A stretch of 57,664 nucleotides of DNA, from contig CAKVGS010000010.1 in NCBI GenBank assembly GCA_934747335.1, positions 1 to 57,664 on the forward strand. The letters are read 5' to 3'. The notes beneath the pieces were generated by a model. That model was not told the origin of the DNA. It saw nothing but the letters and a program-made list of their open reading frames with translations, and did not search any database. Position numbers and translations under genes: made by a program. Numbering within the stretch: position 1 is the stretch's first letter; each line of letters begins with the position of its first letter. Below, one piece after another: positions 34,646 to 42,851 of this stretch. Source of the DNA: an uncultured Candidatus Melainabacteria bacterium. Lineage in GTDB: Bacteria; Cyanobacteriota; Vampirovibrionia; Gastranaerophilales; Gastranaerophilaceae.

Positions 34646-35005
34646 TTATGCATAATAATCTAACCCCTTATTTTGTCTTTTAGCTTGTATTCTTTCTGCT
34701 TGAGCCTTAACTGCTTTTGCTTGGCCTGCAACTTTGTAATCCTGACTTGACGGGTCAGAAGGTGCCATTGCAGAATTTATTACAGTATTAGCTTCTTGGA
34801 TTGTTTTCTTTGGATTTTTTGGTCTGAAAGAAGGTATTTTGATAGAAACATGTCCGCCGATTGGAATTCCGTCTTTCCAATCAATAACTATCGGTCCTGT
34901 TAATGCTCCGCCTTTTGCTTTGTGAGCTCTTTCATGCGTGTAAATTTCTGACAATCTTTTTCTGATTAGTCCTTGTTGTTGATTTCTGATATTTGTTATA
35001 TTCAT
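34646..35005 (-). CDS. small SprA-like putative metalloprotease (HERAH motif)
   Basis: 119 residues. The segment from about 23 to 55, with HERAHKAKGG then GHVSIKIPSF, resembles the SprA-related putative metalloprotease family, whose core has HExxH-A-x-GG followed later by GGEVxID. Here the HExxH is HERAH; the usual GPDG/YAVGG part is replaced by WKDGIPIGGHV, so the third ligand is uncertain. The N-terminus (MNITNIRNQQQ) is of the orphan type seen elsewhere in the window. TATAAT lies about 60 bp upstream on minus (about 35072-35067). Confidence 0.6.
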   Translation of the reverse strand: MNITNIRNQQQGLIRKRLSEIYTHERAHKAKGGALTGPIVIDWKDGIPIGGHVSIKIPSFRPKNPKKTIQEANTVINSAMAPSDPSSQDYKVAGQAKAVKAQAERIQAKRQNKGLDYYA

Positions 35006-35177
35006 CCTACACTATCCATTGAATCGAAAATAAATTTTCGAAAAGTAAACCTTTTACAAGTGTTTATTATACTCTTTTTTTTGATTATTGCAATAGTGAA
35101 TTTAATTTTTTTTAAACTCAATGTTTTTATTTTTTTGTTTTGGCATCAATTAAGCCAAATAAATACAGAGAAATTTG

Positions 35178-35254
35178 ATTGTAAAGTTTTGTAACATAAA
35201 TGCTTTTTGTTTCATTAAAAAGAGCAATTTTTTTATGAAACATGACTTTATATA
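35178..35254 (+). promoter_or_regulatory. HLR1 site (exact consensus) plus promoter for the GNAT gene
   Basis: Reverse reading of 35178-35195 is GTTACA-AA-AC-TTTACA-AT, an exact HLR1 match. CAATTT lies at 35225-35230 and TATATA at 35249-35254 (18-bp spacer). The predicted start is about 35261, with the core at -81 to -66, 11 bp further out than at 606 and 7282. Confidence 0.65.
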
Positions 35255-35288
35255 TATAAGGTTAGTTAGAAAATAGGTTAGGTAGGTT

Positions 35289-35921
35289 ATGATTAATAAT
35301 ATTACATCTATGGACATGCGTCCACAGATGGCAGTCGCAAAACCGACTGCATCTGTATCAAGCTTTAGTATGCCACCAATACTGGGCTTTAAAACAATTC
35401 CGTTAAAGGAAAAGGCAACTATTCGTGTCAAAAAATTAAAACGAGGGGATAATATTGCTATCCCCGGAGTAATAGAGGACGATTATGTAGATGTAGTCGA
35501 AGAAACTCTCAATTTGGAACGAAAACCTGAAGAAGGGAATTTCTTTAATCAGCAATCATTTATTATTCCGGTTAAAAGAAAAATACAGTATTTGAAAAAC
35601 TGTTATATAATTGACTATATTCAATCACCAAAACCAAGGTGCGGACTTGGAGCGGAGGCGGTTAAAGCTTTGGCTGAAAAAGCCATGTTTGACCCGAAAG
35701 CCGAAGGGCGTATTGTGACTTTTTCGGCGCCACTGGTCAAAGAATCATCGCCGGCTCTGTTCTTCTACAAGCTCGGGTTCAGGTTCACGTCACCTCAGGC
35801 GAATGAATATATGGAGGAATGCATACGAAAGAAAGTACCTGATATTCCTGTTCAGACGGGAATGATGTACTTACCGAAGAACAGGCTGCACAAATTGTTA
35901 CATTATGGAGAACTATTCTAA
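35289..35921 (+). CDS. GNAT-type acetyltransferase with orphan N-terminus
   Basis: 210 residues. Residues about 100-175 fit a GNAT fold: IIDYIQSPKPRCGLGAEAV (the R-x-x-G-x-G/A acetyl-CoA loop) and ALFFYKLGFRF near the end. The first ~45 residues are a polar, Met/Thr/Ser-rich extension ending in PPILGFKTIPL. The substrate is unknown. Its base composition from about 35640 on is visibly richer in G+C than the surroundings. It is followed without a gap by a small membrane protein. Confidence 0.7.
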   Translation: MINNITSMDMRPQMAVAKPTASVSSFSMPPILGFKTIPLKEKATIRVKKLKRGDNIAIPGVIEDDYVDVVEETLNLERKPEEGNFFNQQSFIIPVKRKIQYLKNCYIIDYIQSPKPRCGLGAEAVKALAEKAMFDPKAEGRIVTFSAPLVKESSPALFFYKLGFRFTSPQANEYMEECIRKKVPDIPVQTGMMYLPKNRLHKLLHYGELF

Positions 35922-36224
35922 ATGAGCGAAATTAATAACAATTATTTAGAAGGACACTACTCGACAGAAGCCAAGGTTAAACGACCGAAGATTGTCGCGG
36001 CGGAAGCCCCTGCGACATTACCTAAGCAAGTGTTGTTTTCTAACAAAGATGCAGATAAAAGAATGCAGCAAATTAATACAGATATATATGAAGGTGCAAA
36101 AAAGGAGAAATCGAAAAATGATTTTAATAAAAAACTGTATTTTAAAATTTTTGGCGGTGTTGCTTTATTCTCCGCAGGTATCGCCGGTGTATATAAACTC
36201 AGAAACTTCTTTAGAAAATCTTAA
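35922..36224 (+). CDS. 100-residue protein with C-terminal membrane helix
   Basis: No family recognised. A polar N-terminal region (about 1-72) contains LPKQVLFSNKDADKR. One hydrophobic helix (about 75-92, FKIFGGVALFSAGIAGVY) is followed by a basic KLRNFFRKS tail, which fits a tail-anchored protein. ATG follows the stop of the GNAT gene directly, so they share the HLR1-type promoter and probably a function. Confidence 0.65.
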   Translation: MSEINNNYLEGHYSTEAKVKRPKIVAAEAPATLPKQVLFSNKDADKRMQQINTDIYEGAKKEKSKNDFNKKLYFKIFGGVALFSAGIAGVYKLRNFFRKS

Positions 36225-36263
36225 TTAACAGAATTTCTGTTTTATGTTAGAATAAAGTGCAGA

Positions 36264-36383
36264 GGAGTTGGAAAATTTGAAAAGCGGAAAAGTTCAATAA
36301 GTTCGTTTTGGCTCACAATATCTGCTTATCAAAAGTGAATAATTTGAACCGTTCAACTGTTCAACATTTCCACCTTTCAACTC
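36264..36383. repeat. long imperfect hairpin between the small membrane gene and glmS
   Basis: The left arm (about 36264-36305, GAGTTGGAAAATTTGAAAAG and so on) is partly complementary to the right arm (about 36346-36383, ending ACCTTTCAACTC). Both arms are built from short near-repeats (TTGAAAAG / GTTCAA). It is the same architecture as in nuo with different sequence. It lies where a glmS ribozyme would sit, but that fold is not recognisable. Confidence 0.5.
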
Positions 36384-36411
36384 TATTTACAAAATAGCGA
36401 GGATATAATAA

Positions 36412-38256
36412 ATGTGCGGAATTGTTGGTTACGTTGGAAATAAAACAGCGGTTGATATTCTTTTAGAAGGTTTAACAAGTCTTGAATATAGAGGTTACGA
36501 CTCATCAGGGATTGCGGTTAACGTAGAAGGCAAAGTTGAACTTTATAAAGCTGCAGGTAAATTACAAAATCTTAAAGATATAGTTGAAAAAAATTATGTA
36601 GAAATATCTAAATCAACAATCGGCATAGGTCATATTCGTTGGGCAACACACGGTGCGCCAACAGTTGAAAACGCACACCCACATTCTTGTAACTGTGGGA
36701 AAGTAGCGGTTGTTCACAACGGTATTATTGAAAATTACAAAGAATTAAGAGCAAAATTAGAAGCTAAAGGTTGCACATTCCGTTCTCAAACCGATACAGA
36801 AACAGTTGCGCACTTGGTAGCTACAAAATATGGTGAAACTCACGATTTAACAGAAGCAGTAAGACTTGCTACAAAAGAAATTGAAGGAGCTTACGCTCTT
36901 TGCGTTATTCATCAAGATGTACCAAATACAATTGTTGCGACAAGAAGAAATGCGCCACTTGTTGTTGGTTTAGGTGAAGGTGAAAATTTTGTAGCATCTG
37001 ACGTTCCTGCATTAATCCAATATACAAAAAAAGCAATGTACTTAGATGACAATCAAATCGTGACATTAAAACCTGATTCTTACAAAGTTATTGATATTGA
37101 CAAAAATCCATTGACTTTGAAAGTTGAAACTCTTCCTTGGGAACCGGTAGCATTAAGCAAAATGGGTTATAAGCACTTCATGCTTAAAGAAATTCATGAA
37201 CAACCTGATGTTGTTAGAAACGTACTTTCAGGAAAACTTCATGCGATGGATGAGGATATCATTTTAAAAGAAGTTACTTTAGATAAAGATAAATTAAAAA
37301 ACTTGAGCCGTATTCAGATTGTTGCTTGCGGGACATCTTTGCATGCTGCAATGGTTGGTAAATATTTAATCGAAGATTTTTGCGGAATTCCTGTTGATGT
37401 TGAACCTTCAAGCGAATACATATACAGAAAAACTATTACGGATAAGAATACGCTTGTAATTGGCGTTTCTCAATCAGGTGAAACTGCTGATACAATTACA
37501 GCCGTAAGACAGGCAAAGAATAAAGGTTCACATATTTTAATCGTAACTAATCGACCAGATTCAACAATGGCAAGAGAAGCAGACAGCTTAGTTCCCGTAA
37601 ATGCAGGTATTGAGGTTTCTGTTGCAGCTACAAAATCATATATGGCACAGTTAATTTCGTTCTACTTGTTAGCGATTTATATGGCAGAAGTTAAAAACTC
37701 CATGCCAAAAGAAGAATTAGTTAACTTGAAACACGAATTAATTGTTCTTCCACAAAAGATTGAAAAGGTTTTGGCACACACAGAAGATGTTCAAAAATGC
37801 GCACGAGCATTCTCCAGTGCAAAAGACTTTATCTTTATTGCAAGAGGAATTAACTTCCCAACAGCTTTGGAAGGCGCTTTGAAACTTAAAGAAATCAGTT
37901 ATATTAACGCAACAGGATATACAGCAGGCGAATTAAAACACGGTCCTATTGCAATGTTGGATGAATCTATGCCAGTGCTTTCAATCTTAATGTCAGGCAA
38001 AGTCTTTGATAAAATTATGTCAAATTCAGAAGAAGCAAAAGCTCGTAACGCAAGAATGATAGCGCTTACAGATTGTACAGACTCAAAAATGGATGAACTT
38101 TTTGATTGCATAATCAGAGTTCCTGAAATTTCAGAAATATTATCACCTGCACTTGCGATTGTTCCATTGCAGTTGTTAGCTTATTATATTGCAGAATTTT
38201 TAGGAAAAGACGTTGACCAGCCTAGAAACTTGGCAAAATCTGTGACAGTGGAATAA
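36412..38256 (+). CDS. glmS: glutamine--fructose-6-phosphate aminotransferase
   Basis: 614 residues, standard size. It makes glucosamine-6-phosphate for peptidoglycan and LPS. The N-terminal glutaminase begins CGIVGYVG (catalytic C2) with HIRWATHG and HPH; two SIS sugar-isomerase domains follow (CGTSLHAAMVGKYLIE, SQSGETADT and ELKHGPIAM), ending in the conserved DQPRNLAKSVTVE. ATG with GCGAGG upstream. The cluster position is isolated: no glmM or glmU nearby. Confidence 0.98.
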   Translation: MCGIVGYVGNKTAVDILLEGLTSLEYRGYDSSGIAVNVEGKVELYKAAGKLQNLKDIVEKNYVEISKSTIGIGHIRWATHGAPTVENAHPHSCNCGKVAVVHNGIIENYKELRAKLEAKGCTFRSQTDTETVAHLVATKYGETHDLTEAVRLATKEIEGAYALCVIHQDVPNTIVATRRNAPLVVGLGEGENFVASDVPALIQYTKKAMYLDDNQIVTLKPDSYKVIDIDKNPLTLKVETLPWEPVALSKMGYKHFMLKEIHEQPDVVRNVLSGKLHAMDEDIILKEVTLDKDKLKNLSRIQIVACGTSLHAAMVGKYLIEDFCGIPVDVEPSSEYIYRKTITDKNTLVIGVSQSGETADTITAVRQAKNKGSHILIVTNRPDSTMAREADSLVPVNAGIEVSVAATKSYMAQLISFYLLAIYMAEVKNSMPKEELVNLKHELIVLPQKIEKVLAHTEDVQKCARAFSSAKDFIFIARGINFPTALEGALKLKEISYINATGYTAGELKHGPIAMLDESMPVLSILMSGKVFDKIMSNSEEAKARNARMIALTDCTDSKMDELFDCIIRVPEISEILSPALAIVPLQLLAYYIAEFLGKDVDQPRNLAKSVTVE

Positions 38257-38275
38257 ATAAAATGTAGAAACGTAG

Positions 38276-38353
38276 GGTGCAATTTTTTGCACCAATAACT
38301 TAATATATATTCTACGTTAAACAGGAATTGTAGGTTGGGCATACCTGCCCAAC
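38276..38353 (+). repeat. hairpin after glmS and a GTTGGGC inverted repeat
   Basis: GGTGCAATTTTTTGCACC at 38276-38293 may act as a terminator or attenuator. GTTGGGCATACCTGCCCAAC at 38334-38353 is identical to the copy at 20029-20048. The repeat ends 21 nt before a small ORF. Confidence 0.6.
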
Positions 38354-38374
38354 AAAATAATATAGGTAATTTTT

Positions 38375-38539
38375 ATGCAAGTCATATCAGAAATAGTCGA
38401 AATACCGAACAATAATGCGCCAACAATTGAATACGTCGAATCTGAGTTAACAAAACGCAACATTAATCCTCTAAGATGGGCGATTGTACATGTTAGTGAT
38501 AAAATGTATACAGTAAGTGTTGCGAATTTAAAGGAATAG
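38375..38539 (+). CDS. 54-residue small protein directly upstream of ahcY
   Basis: MQVISEIVEIPNNNAP... to ...VANLKE, acidic N-terminal half and a compact C-terminal stretch (NPLRWAIVHV, then SDKMYTVSVANL) that looks like a small beta/alpha domain. It ends 10 nt before the ahcY ATG, so the two are likely co-transcribed. AGGTAA lies upstream of the ATG. No family recognised. It might modulate AhcY, but that is a guess from position. Confidence 0.6.
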   Translation: MQVISEIVEIPNNNAPTIEYVESELTKRNINPLRWAIVHVSDKMYTVSVANLKE

Positions 38540-38549
38540 GAAGAAGTTT

Positions 38550-39812
38550 ATGAATTCTACTCAATTAAAATGTGATATAAAAGATATAAATTTGGCAGAA
38601 CAAGGAAAAAACAATATTGAATGGGCTTTAAAAGACATGCCTGTTCTTAAAAAAATTAGAGACAGATTTGTTTTAGAAAAACCTTTTGTTGGATTAAAGC
38701 TTTCAGCATGCCTGCATATTACAAAAGAAACAGCCGCTTTGTGTACAGTTATGCAAGCAGGCGGAGCTGATGTTGTTTTAATCGCATCTAACCCTCTTTC
38801 AACACAAGATGATGTTGCAGCTGCTCTTGTAAAATATTGGAATATTCCTGTTTTAGGTTACGCAGGTGAAAGCAAAGACGTTTATCATTCGCATATTATG
38901 GATGCTATCGGACACAATCCTGATATCATTATTGATGACGGATGTGATCTTGTAGCAACACTTCACGCAAAATGTCCCGAACTTGCAAGCCATATTATCG
39001 GCGCAACAGAAGAAACAACAACAGGGATTGTAAGACTTGAAGCTCTTGAAAAACAAGGCGAATTGAAATTCCCGACAATCGGTGTTAATACAAGTTTAAC
39101 AAAACACTTGTATGATAACCGTTATGGTACAGGTCAAACTGCAATGGACGGTATCATGAGAGCTACAAATGTACTTATTGCAGGTAAAACAGTTGTAATT
39201 TCAGGCTACGGTTGGTGCGGTCGAGGTTGTGCTTTAAGAGCAAAAGCTTTGGGCGGAAACGTTATTGTTTGTGAAGTTGACCCTCTAAAAGCTTTAGAAG
39301 CAGCAATGGAAGGATATAGAGTTATGCCTATTGCTGAAGCAGCTAAAGAAGGTGACATTTTCTTAACCGTTACAGGAGATAAACACGTAATTGATGTTGA
39401 ACACATGATGAACATGAAAGACGGTGCATTTGTAAGTAATGCAGGTCACTTCGACAGAGAAGTAAACGTAGAAGGTTTGAAATCAAAAGCTGCTGAAATC
39501 AAAAGAATAAGACCATTCTTGGATGAATACAAATTGGTAAACGGCAAGTCAATTTACGTTTTAGCGGAAGGCGGACTTGTGAACCTTGCTGCTGCGGAAG
39601 GTCATCCTGCGTCAGTTATGGATATGAGTTTTGCAAACCAAGCGTTAGGCATTGAATTTTTGGTAAAAAACAAAGGTAAATTAGAAAACAAACTTTACAC
39701 TCTTCCTAAACATGTCGATGAAGATATCGCGAGATTGAAACTTGAATCTATGGGTATTGAAATTGACAGTTTGACAGAAGAGCAAGAAGAATATCTGAAT
39801 AGTTGGAAATAA
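38550..39812 (+). CDS. ahcY: adenosylhomocysteinase
   Basis: 420 residues. It splits S-adenosylhomocysteine to adenosine and homocysteine in the methyl cycle. The N-terminal ALKDMPVLKKIRDRF, LSACLHITKETAALC, the NAD-binding GYGWCGRGCALRAKALG segment and SNAGHFDREV are canonical. It lacks the ~40-residue insertion of eukaryotic-type enzymes. The very C-terminus (EEYLNSWK) does not show the usual K-x-x-x-Y-R-Y end, which in many family members contributes to NAD binding between subunits. Confidence 0.96.
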   Translation: MNSTQLKCDIKDINLAEQGKNNIEWALKDMPVLKKIRDRFVLEKPFVGLKLSACLHITKETAALCTVMQAGGADVVLIASNPLSTQDDVAAALVKYWNIPVLGYAGESKDVYHSHIMDAIGHNPDIIIDDGCDLVATLHAKCPELASHIIGATEETTTGIVRLEALEKQGELKFPTIGVNTSLTKHLYDNRYGTGQTAMDGIMRATNVLIAGKTVVISGYGWCGRGCALRAKALGGNVIVCEVDPLKALEAAMEGYRVMPIAEAAKEGDIFLTVTGDKHVIDVEHMMNMKDGAFVSNAGHFDREVNVEGLKSKAAEIKRIRPFLDEYKLVNGKSIYVLAEGGLVNLAAAEGHPASVMDMSFANQALGIEFLVKNKGKLENKLYTLPKHVDEDIARLKLESMGIEIDSLTEEQEEYLNSWK

Positions 39813-39876
39813 GAATTTAATATAGCAAGAAAGTTGTAAAATTTTCTTGCTACATCTTTAAGAATTGTAAATAATA

Positions 39877-39903
39877 CTAGCAAAAATTATTTTTACGCGT
39901 TTT
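39877..39903 (+). promoter_or_regulatory. motif B, upstream of the 178-residue orphan
   Basis: TAGCAAAAAT-TATTTTTAC-GC-GTTTT, 65 bp after ahcY and 63 bp before the next ATG. It matches the copy at 30306-30332 at 25 of 27 positions. A TATATAAAT stretch at 39942-39950 could be the -10 of the downstream gene. Confidence 0.6.
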
Positions 39904-39966
39904 CATGTTGATGTAAATAGCTGAAAACGATAGAAATAACATATATAAATACATGAAAGGCAAATT

Positions 39967-40503
39967 ATGCAAATCTCAAAAATTACTCAACCAATGTCCA
40001 TGAAATCTGCTACAATGTTTAAGTCAGAACCTATAAATCAACCTGTAACAACAAATACTAACGAAATAAAAACTCCTGATAATTATGGTCGTGCAATGGT
40101 AAATTTTAAAGCCGGAACCATGCCAAGAGTATTATCTAAACAAGATAAAGCTTTAATAGAGTCTTTATCAGATACATTGGATTTATCAAGAGATAAGGTT
40201 TTAAAACTCAGACAAGAATTTAAGGCGTTTCTATCAGAAAATAATTACAAATCATTAAACGATGTAAATTTTAATAACGATAAAGATTTCTTTAAAGAGT
40301 GTGAGTTTATAGGTAATCTTACAGATAGAATTTCTAAAAAAATGAAGTTAAATGAGTCGCAAGAAGATGCTTTAAATTTGGAATTGGTTAAGAGAATTGA
40401 TGAAAAAGAGGAATATATTCCTGGTGGGAAAGCGTATTTAAAAGAAATGAACAATATAGAAGCATTTCTAACAGAAAACGCGAATAGACTTTTTGCAAAT
40501 TAA
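39967..40503 (+). CDS. 178-residue orphan protein
   Basis: Begins MQISKITQPMSMKS and has AMVNFKAGTMPRV at about 38-50, the orphan-type N-terminus. The remainder (about 55-178) is helical and charged, with no membrane segment or cysteine. No family recognised. ATG has GAAAGGCAA upstream. The gene is monocistronic, ending in a strong terminator. Confidence 0.7.
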   Translation: MQISKITQPMSMKSATMFKSEPINQPVTTNTNEIKTPDNYGRAMVNFKAGTMPRVLSKQDKALIESLSDTLDLSRDKVLKLRQEFKAFLSENNYKSLNDVNFNNDKDFFKECEFIGNLTDRISKKMKLNESQEDALNLELVKRIDEKEEYIPGGKAYLKEMNNIEAFLTENANRLFAN

Positions 40504-40509
40504 AAAAAA

Positions 40510-40538
40510 GACTGACTTTTAAGTCAGTCTTTTTTTTT
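40510..40538 (+). terminator. terminator of the 178-residue gene
   Basis: GACTGACTT (40510-40518) pairs with AAGTCAGTC (40521-40529), with A-run before and nine T after. The T-run merges into TTGTAACA (40537-40542), which equals one HLR1 half-site ahead of the GH77 gene. Confidence 0.9.
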
Positions 40539-40631
40539 GTAACATTTTTCTTGCATATATATCTTGAAGTAGTACGATAATGATATAAGGCGTATATCGC
40601 TAGATTATGTGTGTATATTATGGAGAGGACA

Positions 40632-42437
40632 ATGAGAATTACTGCTATCAACCAATCACCAACATTTGGACAAAAACCAAATGCAAAACAAATGAAAGTT
40701 TATACCAAATCCGTAAACCAAGGTTTGGAACTTTTAGGCAAACAAGTGGATTTGATTTTGCATAACGCTTCAGCTCCCGCTGTTAGCTCAGAAAATACTG
40801 GTATTGGTTCGCTTTTTTCAAAAACGGTTGTAACGAAACTTTTCCCATTTTTAAAAGAGCATGGATTTTCAGGTATACAGCAAGAACCTAACGGTTTAAG
40901 AAAAGCTATGGACAATTCTCCTTATGCTCCAGAATCAAGCGCGAAAAACATTTTCATGATTCCATTGGAAAAGTTGGCATCAGATGAATACAACAATATT
41001 CTATCTAAAGAAACATTCAATAAAATTGTTGCAAATAATCCTGATAAAAATAATGTAGATTATGATTATGTTCGCAAAGCATACAATATGGCTTTAAAAG
41101 AAGCTTTTAATAACGGTAAAGATTCAGCAGAATTTACTGAATTTAAACAACAAAATGAAGCAAAATATGAGCAAAGTGCAATTTTTCATTTGTTAAACAA
41201 GCTTTATGACGGTAAAAAATGGTCGGCTTTGGATACGCATTTGTATTCAACTTCGGATAAATCAGCTGCAGCAAAAAGAATTAATGAGTTAAAAACTCAA
41301 TATAAGAATGATTATGACTTTTATATTTTTAACCAAATGATTTTGGAAAAAGAAAATGAAAAATCCAATGAATTAGCGAAAAAGACCGGTATTAAAATTA
41401 TCGGGGATTCTCCTGTTGCACAGACTGCAGTTGATGAATGGGTTAATCAAAAACTTTTCTTGAAGGGTAGAGCTATTGGTTGTCCTCCTGATTATTTTTC
41501 AAAAGACGGTCAAAGATGGGGATTTAAGTATTATGACCCGGAAAAAATATTTAATAAAGACGGTTCGTTAGGTGAAGCTGGCGAAGTTTTAAAGAAAAAA
41601 TACGAAGATTATTTTGCAAGCTTTCCCGGAGGAATTAGAATTGATCACGTAATCGGGCTTATTGATCCGTTTATTTATACAACATCTGCAAAAAAAATGA
41701 CTCCTCAAAATTCAGGTAGAATTTATTCCGTGGAAGGCAAATATAAAAAGCATTCGTTGGATGAGTATGCAATGCTTTTAACAAAAATTATTATTCCTGC
41801 AGCTGAAAAATATGGTTTGGACAAATCTTCAATTATTTGTGAAGACCTTGGAGATGCAACAAAACCTGTTCAAGAAATTATGAAAAAACTTGAGTTATCA
41901 GGGATTTCCGTTACACAATTTGACCACAGAGGAGCAACTACTCCTGCAAAAAATACGATTATGATAGGTTCACATGATAACCAATCATTTTTAGAGTACG
42001 TCGACAGCAAATTTAAAAACGTAAAAGATAAAGGTTTTATGCGTAAAACTAAGCTTTTGGCTGAAGATACCGCTCCAATGGGTGCAACAATGATTGATAA
42101 AAAACAATATAGAGAAGAAATCAGAAAAGATAAGTCTAAATTTATTGCAGCAAGTTTTGCAGAATTGTTTACAAGTCCGGCAAGACGTGTTCAAATCTTC
42201 TTTACAGACCTTTTTGGAATTGCTAAGACATATAACCGACCAGGGACTAAAACAGGCAACTGGTCAATCAGATTAGGCGAAAACTTCGAAGATGAGTATT
42301 ATAAAGCAGTTGCAGAAGGTAAAGCTCCTAATTTTGCAAAAGCAATTGCAACCGCTTTAAGACAAAGAGGTTTGGATAAAGGGCATGAAGAATTAATGCA
42401 AAATTTGGATAATTCGGCAAAAATTATCGAAAATTAA
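40632..42437 (+). CDS. malQ: GH77 4-alpha-glucanotransferase (MalQ-like)
   Basis: 601 residues. It moves alpha-1,4-glucan segments between chains in glycogen/maltodextrin metabolism. Catalytic motifs of GH77 are present: GGIRIDHV (nucleophile D338), ICEDLG (acid/base E404) and GSHDN (D449), plus GCPPDYFSKDGQRWG. The N-terminus MRITAINQSPTFGQKPN is the orphan-type extension, absent from ordinary MalQ, whose core here is also divergent. The start is ATG 40632 (GGAGAGG just before); two earlier in-frame ATGs are less consistent with the shared N-terminal pattern. Confidence 0.85.
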   Translation: MRITAINQSPTFGQKPNAKQMKVYTKSVNQGLELLGKQVDLILHNASAPAVSSENTGIGSLFSKTVVTKLFPFLKEHGFSGIQQEPNGLRKAMDNSPYAPESSAKNIFMIPLEKLASDEYNNILSKETFNKIVANNPDKNNVDYDYVRKAYNMALKEAFNNGKDSAEFTEFKQQNEAKYEQSAIFHLLNKLYDGKKWSALDTHLYSTSDKSAAAKRINELKTQYKNDYDFYIFNQMILEKENEKSNELAKKTGIKIIGDSPVAQTAVDEWVNQKLFLKGRAIGCPPDYFSKDGQRWGFKYYDPEKIFNKDGSLGEAGEVLKKKYEDYFASFPGGIRIDHVIGLIDPFIYTTSAKKMTPQNSGRIYSVEGKYKKHSLDEYAMLLTKIIIPAAEKYGLDKSSIICEDLGDATKPVQEIMKKLELSGISVTQFDHRGATTPAKNTIMIGSHDNQSFLEYVDSKFKNVKDKGFMRKTKLLAEDTAPMGATMIDKKQYREEIRKDKSKFIAASFAELFTSPARRVQIFFTDLFGIAKTYNRPGTKTGNWSIRLGENFEDEYYKAVAEGKAPNFAKAIATALRQRGLDKGHEELMQNLDNSAKIIEN

Positions 42438-42460
42438 TAATACATGAAAGATTTTTGTGC

Positions 42461-42466
42461 TAAGAT
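42461..42466 (+). promoter_or_regulatory. extended -10 box for a leaderless transcript
   Basis: TGC-TAAGAT (TG at 42458-42459) with the ATG of the next gene 6 nt after the box. No Shine-Dalgarno sequence can fit. Confidence 0.5.
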
Positions 42467-42472
42467 TTCAGT

Positions 42473-42802
42473 ATGAAAACAATAGCAAAAATATTATTAA
42501 TAATATTCTTTTTTATTTTTTCATTTCTTAATAATAGCCCGATTTTTGACGGTTATGTTCAAGATGGTTTTTCTTGTGCAAAAAAACACGAACACCGTTG
42601 CTGTATAGAGCCTATTGAGAATGAAGGTTTTATTATTTTGCCTTCAAATTCTAATAGCAACAACACGATTTCAAGTGTTGGAAGTTCGTATGTAACACCA
42701 ACTTTAAAAAATACATTTTTTGCAAAGAATCGCTATATTGCGAAAAATCAATATACAATAGCTCATTTATATAAAACAGAAATCTTTCCTAACGCGCCTT
42801 AA
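42473..42802 (+). CDS. small exported Cys/His protein upstream of an ArsB/NhaD-type carrier
   Basis: 109 residues. A signal peptide or single anchor covers about 4-22 (very hydrophobic, IIFFFIFSF). After it comes CAKKHEHRCCIEP, a compact group of three Cys and two His that could bind a metal. The rest is Asn/Ser-rich and low complexity. It lies 49 nt before the carrier gene, which has its own ribosome-binding site, so it may be a periplasmic partner. Family not recognised. Confidence 0.6.
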   Translation: MKTIAKILLIIFFFIFSFLNNSPIFDGYVQDGFSCAKKHEHRCCIEPIENEGFIILPSNSNSNNTISSVGSSYVTPTLKNTFFAKNRYIAKNQYTIAHLYKTEIFPNAP

Positions 42803-42851
42803 TTAAATTTTTATCAAAAAGATTTAATAATATTTTAGAAAGGAAAGGAAC

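Noticed and set aside
36225..36411. glmS ribozyme
   Set aside because: I looked for the conserved catalytic core upstream of glmS and did not see it; the region is an imperfect inverted repeat.
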